This document shows, one piece after another, positions 1 through 7,500 of a DNA stretch of 14,045 bases. The stretch covers positions 95,921 through 109,965 of the forward strand of contig MU646874.1 of the NCBI GenBank assembly GCA_026770585.1, read 5' to 3'. Made by a program: the position numbers and the translations under genes. Position 1 is the stretch's first letter; every line of letters starts with the position of its first letter. The stretch comes from Baffinella frigidus (Eukaryota; Cryptophyceae; Cryptomonadales; Baffinellaceae). The notes under the pieces were generated by a model. That model saw only the letters and a list, made by a program, of their open reading frames with translations. It did not search any database and was not told where the DNA came from.

Positions 1-58
1 AGGGTGTAGGGTGTAGGGTGTAGGGTGAAGGGTGTAGGGTGAAGGGTGTAGGGGCCAC
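1..58. repeat. GGGTGTAGGGT telomere-like tract at left edge
   Basis: AGGGTGTAGGGTG units in G-rich orientation run into the exon K donor at 59. Similar short tracts lie at 294-330, 590-645, 855-885 and 925-1018, the last as TTTGTGG units. Confidence 0.8.
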
Positions 59-117
59 CTCGCGGCGGTTCTGCTTGAGTGATGCCAGGTGCTCTGCGTC
101 CTCAGGCCCTGGCAGCT
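59..117 (-). CDS. exon K copy 1, unassigned gene
   Basis: A 59-nt exon-like segment follows the acceptor CGGCAAACAG and ends GAG|GTGGCC. It encodes (E)LPGPEDAEHLASLKQNRRE, charged and helix-like. A full second copy exists at 1272-1330 and five truncated ones lie between. I do not recognise the family. It may be a downstream exon of the same minus-strand gene or part of another gene. Confidence 0.4.
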
Positions 118-143
118 CTGTTTGCCGAGGGAGTTTAGGGGTT

Positions 144-293
144 TTATCTCAGAAAAGGGATTTTAGAATCCGTTTTCTTAAGTCAATTCCCAAACACATT
201 CGTCAACTTATTAGTTTCGTTACGCATAAGTTGACATATTTGAAGGGGAATTGACTTAAGAAAACGGATTCTAAAATCCCTTTTTTGAGATAA
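144..293. mobile_element. foldback/MITE-like element, 150 bp
   Basis: Arms 144-190 and 247-293 are inverted repeats of 47 bp with one mismatch. A second inner inverted pair GTCAACTTA/TAAGTTGAC lies at 202-210 and 227-235. There is no coding content. It sits in telomere-like repeat sequence. It is the best-preserved hairpin here and therefore probably the youngest. Confidence 0.85.
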
Positions 294-337
294 GATTAGG
301 GTTTGGGTTTTGGGTTTTGGGGTTTTGTGTGAAACAA

Positions 338-926
338 GCTCTCATCGTCTTCAGCCCCTGGCAGCGCTGCTCACCGAGGGGGGGAGAGGACCTTGTTAGA
401 ATCCAACCGGCTTGCTAAGGTTTTTTTCGTAGGAGCCCTCCTAGGCCCCTACGGCCTACCGTCCCTCGGCCTACGGTAGGAGGTCCTAGGCAATACCGTA
501 GGCCTAACTACCCCAGTTTTAGTCCGTTATCCTATGAAGGTGCTCCACGTCCTCCGCCCCTGGCAGCTATGTTTGCCGAGGGAGTTTAGGGGTTAGGGTT
601 TGGGGTTTGGGGTGTGAGGTTTGGGGTGTGGGTTTTGGGGTTTTGTGTGAAACGAGCTCTCATCGTCCTCCGCCCCTGACAGCTCTGTTTGCCGCGGGAG
701 TTTAGGGGTTAGGTCCTTGAGGTCCTTTAAGTTCTTCGAGCTCCCAACAACGGCGGACACCGGAACTTGTTCTGTAGAAAGGCCATGCTTCCTTTCGGAT
801 CACATCAAGCCCCCCTCCCCTGTACAGAGGATTGCGGCAGCAACCGGCTGAATAGGGTTTGGGTTTTGGGTTTTGGGTTTTGTGTGAAACGAGCTCTCAT
901 CGTCCTCCGCCCCCGGCAGCTCTGTT
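338..926 (-). repeat. truncated copies of exon K start
   Basis: Four partial copies (about 340-367, 538-570, 661-690 and 898-922) keep the acceptor side and the first 25 or so exon bases (LPGAED), then diverge. A fainter fifth trace is at 1020-1048. Most are followed by TTTGGGG-type repeats, so each repeat unit is intron end, exon start and telomere-like tract. Confidence 0.6.
421..535. mobile_element. GTAGG-family foldback, partial
   Basis: The right half matches the right arm of the element at 6238-6389 (CAATACCGTAGGCCTAACTACC), and the core CCTACGGTAGG is present. The left terminal arm is missing or diverged. Confidence 0.6.
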
Positions 927-1062
927 TGTGGTTTGTGGTTTGCGGTTTGTGGTTTGTGGTCTGTGGTTTGTGGTTTGTGGTTTGTGGTTTGGGGCTCGGG
1001 GCTCGGGGTTTGGGGTTGTGTGTGAAACGAGCTATCAGCGTCCTCCGTGTCAACTTAAGAAT

Positions 1063-1150
1063 GTTAAGTTGACATGCTGGGTGTGCGGTACACACCCGTC
1101 GTCTTTCGAGTGGAAAAGCGCCTGGTCTCGCCAAATTGGTGAGATTGGAC
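1063..1150. repeat. GTTGACATGCTGGG dispersed repeat, copy 1
   Basis: Member of the family described at 9145-9240. GTCAACTTAAGAATGTTAAGTTGAC just before and overlapping it forms a short hairpin (arms GTCAACTTAA). Confidence 0.75.
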
Positions 1151-1163
1151 CGGGGAACCGGAG

Positions 1164-1456
1164 GGGGGAAGCAGCGATTATTCATCTCATTGCAGGACCT
1201 CAACCCCACACCCTAATTCACAAACAGGGATACACCGGTGTATATGCTCGTCCTGGTACTACACGGGAGGCCTCGCGGCGGTTCTGATTGAGTGATGCCA
1301 GGTTCTCCACATCCTCCGCCCTTGGCAGCTCTGTACACAAATACTTACTCGTAAAGTGTCTCACTTTTAAATAGGCCCCTCTAGCATTCTCGTGTGGGAA
1401 GCAGCGATTGTTCATCTCATGGCAGGACCTGAACCCCACACCCTAATTCACAAACC
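1164..1456 (-). repeat. direct repeat of an exon-like segment (EMNNRCFP)
   Basis: About 60 bp recur at 1164-1226 and 1394-1456. On the minus strand both follow GTGAATTAG and read GVGLRSCNEMNNRCFP and GVGFRSCHEMNNRCFP in phase 0. The conserved protein reading suggests a duplicated exon. The family is unrecognised. Confidence 0.5.
1272..1330 (-). CDS. exon K copy 2, unassigned gene
   Basis: Same length (59 nt) and phase as the copy at 59-117, encoding (E)LPRAEDVENLASLNQNRRE. The exit is GAG|GCCTCC, so a GC rather than a GT donor would be needed. The upstream minus-strand frame stays open to 1439 through a segment encoding FRSCHEMNNRCFPHENARG, so both may belong to one larger exon. Confidence 0.4.
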
Positions 1457-1493
1457 CGAAGCCCGCACTTGCGCGGCGCACGCTGCGGCGGGG

Positions 1494-1645
1494 CCACGCA
1501 GGGCTGGAGGGGGGGGTATTCAAAAGTCAATGTTTTAAGGGGAAATGGTATTTTAAAAGTCAAGTGTTAGAAGAAAACGGCTCCAAGAACGACCCAATGG
1601 CTCCAAGAACGACCCTGGAATACCCTACCCAAGAGCCTGGCGTGG
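1494..1645. mobile_element. foldback element, CCACGCAGGGCTGG family, copy 1
   Basis: It has imperfect terminal inverted repeats of about 28 bp (CCACGCAGGGCTGGAGG and its inverse near CCAAGAGCCTGGCGTGG). The interior has two copies of GGCTCCAAGAACGA. A second copy is at 8956-9105. No protein is encoded. Confidence 0.75.
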
Positions 1646-1679
1646 CGTACCGGGGAGTGATATGAGGCCATGGGGCGAC

Positions 1680-1830
1680 TGATATGGTCACCCCCAGAGC
1701 GCCAAAAGTGGACAGAGGGCGAAAAGTGGACAGGGGGCGCACCGGGAAGTGGCATGAGAAACGGTGGTGCCCAAAAACGCGAAAAGTGGACAAGACGCGG
1801 AAAGTGGACAGAGGGGGGCGCACCGGGGAG
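1680..1830. repeat. AAAGTGGACAGAGGG short tandem/dispersed repeat
   Basis: Repeated units of AAAAGTGGACAGAGGG and GCGCACCGGG(A/G)AG lie in a purine-rich tract on the plus strand. The open frames on both strands are translations of this repeat. Confidence 0.65.
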
Positions 1831-1836
1831 GGATAT

Positions 1837-1887
1837 GAGAAACGCGCTGCGCGCCTCCTTGGGGTCAAACTCGAGCCTCTCCACAAC
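1837..1887 (-). pseudogene. copy of exon I start (VVERLEFDPKEAR)
   Basis: The intron end GACGTGCTTTCAACAG is followed by a frame VVERLEFDPKEARSAF. The same intron end and exon start recur at 2074 with small changes, so the duplicated block includes both splice acceptor and exon. The open frame continues into GTGGACAGAGG-type repeats, which I do not regard as coding. Confidence 0.4.
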
Positions 1888-2036
1888 CTGTTGAAAGCAC
1901 GTCAGAGCCACGCCAGATTGCTCGAAGGAAACCGACGCCTTATCCACGTACGATCTGACGTGGTTGACTTAAGGATGCAAGGGGTTTCCCTTGCGAGATG
2001 TCAAAAGTGGATGTTTCGAGCCCTCTGGCGTGGAGA

Positions 2037-2074
2037 GACCGCGCCTTGGGATCGAGCTCGAGCCTATCCACAAC
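2037..2074 (-). pseudogene. second copy of exon I start (VVDRLELDPKAR)
   Basis: The acceptor GTGTTTTCAACAG at 2075 onward precedes GTTGTGGATAGGCTCGAG. It shares about 50 bp of upstream intron with the copy at 1887. A possible donor GCGCG|GTCTCT follows. It could be the functional terminal exon or a relic. Confidence 0.4.
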
Positions 2075-2205
2075 CTGTTGAAAACACGTCAGAGAGAGCC
2101 GCGCCCGGATTTCCACTGTTGCCTAAAGTTGACAGAGGGTCCACTTCTGCTTTGAGACGTCCCACTCTCGACTTTTGTCTCTGACAGAAGGGTTCTAAAG
2201 ATTTT

Positions 2206-2287
2206 GCGTACACCTAAAGTTCATGCTTTCTTAGGCCTTGGTTTGATGACACGACGCGCACCCCCCTGCCCGTAAGATGACACAGTA
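2206..2287. repeat. CCCGTAAGATGACACA repeat, copy 1
   Basis: TTCTTAGGC...CCCGTAAGATGACACA recurs at about 2545-2612 with conserved order (ATGCT-TCTTAGGC, then CCCGTAAGATGACACA). The second copy lies inside the foldback at 2482-2687. No gene is seen in 2150-2450. Confidence 0.5.
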
Positions 2288-2453
2288 TTTTCGAACCGTT
2301 GCGATATCCTACGCATCCAACCCACTGATTCTCGGTTTTGAGAATGTCGGTTGGAAGATAGAACCCCTCCGCGTTCGGGCGCGGGGCCGTTATTACAGTC
2401 GGAGTCAGAACATTTCGCCTAAGTCAACTCCCCCTGAAAGCCAGCGCCTTGAG

Positions 2454-2497
2454 TCAAATGCCGTCCATGGTGGCCAGGTCCATATTGTCGAAATGGG
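2454..2497 (-). CDS. candidate terminal exon J
   Basis: After the acceptor GCGCGAAG a 44-nt stretch encodes HFDNMDLATMDGI and a TGA stop at 2456-2454. The entry phase would fit a cut at GATC|GTTCAG within exon I. The acceptor lies inside the terminal repeat of the foldback element at 2482-2687. The reading looks protein-like and acidic, but it is short and support is weak. Confidence 0.25.
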
Positions 2498-2687
2498 CTT
2501 CGCGCGGAATCGAGGTCAGGTCAGGAAATCAGGAAATTTCCAAAAATGGAGTTTTATGCTATCTTAGGCATGGTTTTTATCTCAAAATAGCATCTCCCAC
2601 CCGTAAGATGACACAAAAAGGCAAAAAATTAAAAATGTTGCTGACCTGACCTCGATTTTTTCCGCGCGGAGCCCATTTCGACAATAT
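2482..2687. mobile_element. foldback element, 206 bp
   Basis: Arms begin ATATTGTCGAAATGGGCT and CGACAATAT in inverse, extending through CGAGGTCAGGTCAG with a small indel (about 40 bp). The interior carries a copy of the TAAGATGACACA repeat. The left arm overlaps the candidate acceptor of exon J. Confidence 0.75.
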
Positions 2688-2714
2688 TAGAGCGGTGTGC
2701 AGAGAAGTTGGCCG

Positions 2715-2745
2715 CATAAATATTATTATTATTATTAATAATAAA
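2715..2745. repeat. TTA/ATT microsatellite
   Basis: AT-rich ATTATTATTATTA run with partial dyad symmetry (TTATTAATAATAA). The stretch 2750-3030 around it holds no gene I can support. Confidence 0.7.
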
Positions 2746-3035
2746 TTGGTGAACGGCGACGGTTCTGGTACAAAATTGTCACCTTCCACGCCAGGTCAGA
2801 AGTCGAAATTTGAACGATCTAGAAGTAAAGTTGATTCTACCCGAGAAACACGCCAAAAGTGTTGGGAATTAAAGCTGTTTGCCGCCAGAGTTGTAAAAAT
2901 CTGAACCACGATAAGCCATCTAAACACTTTTAGCGCGAACGAGTGTGTGTGAAAATCCCACTTCTGCCCTGGCGGGGTACCATCATTGCAAATTTTTGTT
3001 AAGGATGCAAATTGACACCTTGTACCACCGTTGCA

Positions 3036-3148
3036 TTATTTTGTGAAGGGGCCCTCCTTGGGATCGAACTCGAGCCTCACCATAACCTGAACGATCGAAC
3101 TCGAGCCTCACCATAACCTGAACGATCGAACTCGAGCCTCACCATAAC
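3036..3148 (-). CDS. candidate exon I of the NOL12-like gene, triplicated start
   Basis: A 31-bp tandem repeat carries three acceptors CAG|GTTATGG, with exon starts at 3148, 3117 and 3086. From 3086 the frame reads VMVRLEFDPKEGPFTK and stops at TAA 3038-3036. Phase 0 entry fits exon H. Related exon starts with stronger acceptors (TTTTCAACAG or CTTTCAACAG) are at 2074 and 1887 and encode VVDRLELDPKAR and VVERLEFDPKEAR. Which one is used cannot be told. Confidence 0.35.
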
Positions 3149-3150
3149 CT
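3056..3150. repeat. 31-bp tandem repeat, three copies
   Basis: GATCGAACTCGAGCCTCACC followed by ATAACCTGAAC is repeated with a period of 31 bp. It duplicates a splice-acceptor-plus-exon-start block of candidate exon I. Confidence 0.85.
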
Positions 3151-3327
3151 GTGCCACGCGACGATAACCTGTGTTCCAAATCCGACCCGTCTTTCTATTA
3201 TTCCTGCACTACTAAAAGTATTTTTTTGTTCGGAATCCGCGCAAAGTTGACAGATTTGTGGGTGAGTTGACTTTGAAAACAGGCTAATTTGATACGCAGG
3301 GCATCGTCGCGTGGTGCAATCTCATCT

Positions 3328-3455
3328 CGGACCATACCAGAATCTGTCCTGATAAAAAGGCGTAAGATAGCATCATTTGATGCCTAAAATATCATGCACA
3401 CCCTTACCTTCCGCGTGGGGAGCCTAAGATAGCGGGACAGATTCTGTCTTGATCC
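3328..3455. mobile_element. CAGAATCTGTCC-family element, copy 1
   Basis: A 12-bp perfect terminal repeat CAGAATCTGTCC/GGACAGATTCTG lies at 3339-3350 and 3436-3447, inside weaker outer arms (CGGACCATAC). The interior has two TAAGATAGC motifs. Other copies are at 5195-5323 and 5681-5799, with a fragment at 5914-5950. Confidence 0.7.
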
Positions 3456-3549
3456 CAAATTAAATGACTTCGTAACACGCTCTACTAATCATGCGCCGTG
3501 TGTGGAGTTGTTGCAGCGGAGTTCTCAAGGGTGGGGTGTGCCCGACGGC

Positions 3550-3612
3550 TCCAGATCCCCCACAAAACGGTACAAAACGGCTCCAATTCCCGCACAAAAC
3601 GGCTCCAATTCC
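3550..3612. repeat. ACAAAACGGCTCCAATTCCC tandem repeat
   Basis: Two full copies and one partial copy of the 25-26 bp unit. The unit contains GGCTCCAA, which also occurs inside several unrelated foldback elements. A run of about 14 G interrupted once follows near 3694-3712. Confidence 0.75.
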
Positions 3613-3791
3613 CAGACCAAATCAACCAAGATCGGGTGCACTTCCGGAACAAACAGTGTTTTCAAAAGGGTCGAATACCGTACTCTAGAGGGGAAGGGGG
3701 GGGGGGGGGGCAGAGTAAGGCGGAAAGCTCACGTTCAGAGGGCTATAGGTACCCCCCTGTACCCTTGACCCCAATACCCTGCCCTAGTGGC

Positions 3792-3896
3792 TATCCCTTA
3801 AGTGGCCAGCCGGTCAAATCTGACCGTCAAGAAGTCCTATGCAGGTCCTAGGGCCCTACGGTAGGGCGTATGCGCCTACTGGCCACTTAAGGGATA
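3792..3896. mobile_element. GTAGG-family foldback, 105 bp
   Basis: Perfect 18-bp inverted ends TATCCCTTAAGTGGCCAG at 3792-3809 and 3879-3896, with the core CCCTACGGTAGGGC. Its right part (3841-3898) is repeated in inverse at 4159-4216. Confidence 0.75.
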
Positions 3897-3983
3897 CGTC
3901 TTGAGTCAGCGAATTCGCTTTCAAATCCGTGAATTCACGCCAAGTTGAGGTCCGATCAAATGGCGCAGACGTATTCCAGTCTA

Positions 3984-4102
3984 GGCAAATCGGGAAAAAT
4001 GGCTCCAAAAATCCCCTTGAAGGCCGTCGGATTCCGACGGCTTCCCAGGGGATTTGGTGTTTTGGACTTTTTCGATTTGCCCAAGTTGTGAGGGTTGGTG
4101 GA
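3984..4102. mobile_element. foldback element, GGCAAATCG family, copy 1
   Basis: Inverted arms GGCAAATCGGGAAAAATGG and its inverse at CGATTTGCC surround a tight central hairpin GCCGTCGGATTCCGACGGC. It is followed by GTGAGGGTTGGTGG, the terminal sequence of the related element at 4693-4842. It lies between the two inverted GTAGG copies. Confidence 0.65.
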
Positions 4103-4158
4103 GGCGAGTCAGCCGCACAGCGGGTCATATGTGACCCCGAGCAGGTTGTAGGCCCTTA

Positions 4159-4216
4159 CGTATCCCTTAGGTGGCGAGTAGGCCCATACGCCCTACCGTA
4201 GGGCCCTAGGACCTGC
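4159..4216. repeat. inverted copy of 3841-3898 (GTAGG family)
   Basis: The reverse complement matches 3841-3898 over 58 bp with only a few differences. The pair forms a large inverted repeat enclosing about 260 bp. Confidence 0.8.
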
Positions 4217-4293
4217 CTACGACCTCTTGGCGGTCAACGAGATGAAAGTTGTCAACGTGTGCCGTTGTTTTATTCGTTCTGCATGGCCACCCG

Positions 4294-4469
4294 AGAATGC
4301 TAGAGGGGCCTATTTAAAACCATCTGCTTTTACAAGTGGGCCTTTGTGTAGTAACTTTCGTGCGGTTGGTCACGTAACGCTGCGAAATTAGCACAGTCAC
4401 GAGGTTGGTTACGTTATCCTGGTACAAATGTTTACAACCCCACATGTAAATAGGGTCCTCCAGCATTCT
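4294..4469. mobile_element. foldback element, AGAATGCT family
   Basis: Arms 4294-4316 and 4447-4469 pair at about 20 of 23 positions (AGAATGCTAGAGG end). A half copy is at about 1359-1393. It lies 22 nt inside the intron that follows exon H. Confidence 0.65.
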
Positions 4470-4490
4470 GGAGTGGGGAGGGGGAGGGAC

Positions 4491-4552
4491 CACAGAGGTT
4501 TTGAAACCCTCCCCATGCTTGAACTCCTGCTTCACCCGCGCTTTATCCTCCT
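4491..4552 (-). CDS. NOL12-like gene, exon H
   Basis: A 62-nt exon follows TTTCGAGCAG. It completes the split codon from exon G and encodes KEDKARVKQEFKHGEGFKTSV before GTG|GTCCCT. The end resembles the conserved threonine/valine-rich strand near the C-terminus of family members. A foldback element begins 22 nt beyond the donor (4294-4469). Confidence 0.55.
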
Positions 4553-7500
4553 CTGCTCGAAAGTCAACACCATGTCAACTTTAGGCAAAATCCCAGATCT
4601 TCACCGTCCTCCTCTGCTGCGAATGTCAACAGAATGTCAACTTGAGAATAGTCGGTCAACTGATGCACGGCTGGGGATGAGCCCCGGGACTACCACCAAC
4701 CCTCACCGCTTGGGCAAATCGACGATTTTCGATCCGGGATTTCAAGGGGGTTGAAGTCGGAATCCGACTTCGACGGCTCCAATTCCCCTTGAAATCGGGA
4801 AATCAAAAATCGTGGATTTGCCCTAGCCGTGAGGGTTGGTGGAAAGCAGAATCAATTTCGGAAACGGGTACATACATCAATGCCCCAGGTGGATTTTTGT
4901 GCCATGGTAGGGCTATGCCGAGGCTAATATAGGAGATTGAAATATTTTTAATTGAAAAAAACTGGGTTCAATGAAAACGACTACACTGCGAATCCGGATA
5001 TTTTGTAAAAGTCAACACCCCCACAAATCTGTCAACATTACAAACGCGATACACCATCGGTGTACTTCGATTTTCGATTTTCGCCTTGAGTTGACTAATG
5101 CATAAATTTCGCCCTAGCAGTGGACTACATGTTTGCTTCAATATTACTAGTAAAGATGGTTCTGTGTAGTAAATTTCATTGCCGAAGTTCATCCCGGAAC
5201 ATACCAGAATCTGTCCACATGAAAAGGCGTCAGCTAGCATCATTGTGTGCGTAAAATAGCATATACACCCTCATCTTCGGCGTCGGACGCCTAAGATAGC
5301 GGGACAGAATCTGTCTTGTCCCGAAATTAGGTTTGCGTGGGGATTGGAGCCATTTCTGAGCGTATCTCACGGGGTGCACAATCCCTAGTTTCGTTCCAGG
5401 AATCTTTCAGATGGGAACATATTTTGATATATATATATATTGCACGTGCAAAATACTTATATATTTTGCACGTGCAAAATACTGCAAAAAAAATTAAAAA
5501 ATATATTCTTGGGTGGGACTCACTCTGAGGCTTCAGTGGGCGGATCATGGGGTCGTTGGCGTCTATTCGCGCATACTGCTCCTCCATTTTCCGCTCCCGC
5601 TCGGCCTCCTCCGCCGCTTTCTGCGGTACGCAACCGGGGTCAGAGAAGGGGGCCTAAAGTCCGCTAAGCTAATCTCCCCTCGGAACATACCAGAATCTGT
5701 CCACATGTCAAGGCGTAAGATAGCATCATTACATGCCTAAAATAGCATATACACCCCTATCTTCGGCGTCGGAAGCCTAAGATAGCGGGATGTAATTTGT
5801 CGCGCATACTGCTCCGCCATTTTCCGCCCCCGCTCCGCCTCCTCCGCGTCTTTCTGTGGTACGCAACCGGGGTCAGAGAAGGGGGCCTAAAGTCCGCTAA
5901 GCTAATTTCCTCTCGGAACATACCAGAATCTATCCACATATAAAGGCGATTATTGCCCAGAAAACACGCCAAAAGTCCCCATAATTTTTAAAATGTTATT
6001 TTATTCTGTTCGTACGGATAGCCTCGTGTGTCAGAGAAGGGGGCCTACAGTCCGCTAAGCTAGTTGTTTGAAGTCACTTTACTAACGGGACTTGAAGTCA
6101 CTTTACTAAGGGGTCTAAGCTAATTGTTCGAAGTCACTATACTAAGACGTCTAAGCTAATTGTTCGAAGTCACTTTACTAAGGCATCTATACGCGCAAGC
6201 TGCTCCGCCATTTCCCGCTCCCCCACTTTCATAGGCCAACGTCCTGAAAACCGGGTAGTTAGGCCTACGGCATTGCCTACGGTAGGCCGTAGGGCTCCCA
6301 GGACCTAATGTTTCGTAGGAACCCCCCTACGCCCATACGGCCTACAGTAGGCAATACCGTAGGCTTAACTACCCGGTTTTCAGGACGTTACCCTATTAAC
6401 TTAGGATTTCCGAAAGAATTGTCCGAAGGAACGCCCAAATTTTATCTTCCCCGGGTTTCCGGGGGGCATTGCAGGCCCCTTACCCTGAACTGAATTGCGA
6501 TTTGTACCAGAATCGTTTAGATGGACACGTCATCCAAGGCCCCGCCATCTCGGAAGATAACTGAATCAGTTCCTTTTCAATAGGAGATTGAATAGGAGAA
6601 ATTAGTTGGGGCATAGTAAATTTAATTAGGCCCCCTAATTAAATGAAAACGCTGATTACGGAACTGATTCAGTTAGCTTCTGAGATGACAGCGGTCTCCG
6701 CCTCATCGATGAAATGCTCAGAAATGGCTCCAAGCCCCACGCAGATCTAATGCGGAAACGGTTCTAATTTAACCCCATTGGAATCACTGAAAATTACTAC
6801 ACGAATGCTTTAATATTACTAATAAAACTCATTATGCGTAGTATTTTATTGCCAGCAAGTTTGAAATTAAAATCGTTTTCCTATGAGATCTGAGGTGAAA
6901 TCATCTTTCTGCGGTAAGGGGCAGGGGTCAGAGAAGGGGGCCTCAAGTCCGTTTTAGCGTTTCAGGGTGTATGGTTTAAGGTTGAGGGTTGAGGGTTGAG
7001 GGATTAGGGTTTAGGATTTACGGGTTAGGGGTTAGGGGTTTAGCGTTGGGGGTGTAGGGTGTAGGGTTCAGGGTTTCGGTTTTCGGTTTTCGGTTTTAGG
7101 GCGTAGGGTGTAGGGTGTAGGGTGTAAGGTTTAGGGTTTAGGGTTCAGGGTTTCGGGTTTCGGGTTTGGGATTCAGGGTTTAGGGTTTCTGGTTTAGGGC
7201 TCAGGGTTTAGGGTTTCTGGTTTGGGGTTTGGGGTTCAGGGTTGAGGGTTTCTGGATTAGGGTTTAGGGTTTCTGGTTTTGGGTTTTGGGTTTAGGGTTT
7301 CTGGTTTAGGGTTTCGGGTTCAGGGTTTAGGGTGTCTGGGGTTCCTTTGCCTTGTTCTCGCGCAGGAAGCGACCACGCTCGACGCGCGCCTTCTTTCATC
7401 ACCCGAGGCCCTCTTTCTCATCATCCGGAGCCCTCTAATCATTCGCAGGGGCCCTCGCTCTCATCATCCAAAGCCCTGTTCTTTCATGATCCGGGGCCCT

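Noticed and set aside
1331-1348. 18-nt GTAAGT...ACAG segment resembling a nucleomorph-type tiny intron
   Set aside because: It is divisible by three without a stop, the surrounding frame is open either way, and nothing else suggests a nucleomorph.
1560-1947. Overlapping 108- and 126-codon minus-strand frames
   Set aside because: Mostly GTGGACAGAGGG repeat translation; only the VVERLEFDPKEAR start looks exon-derived.
2277-2649. Short plus-strand frames of 66-96 codons
   Set aside because: They lie across a foldback element and a dispersed repeat with no conserved reading between copies.
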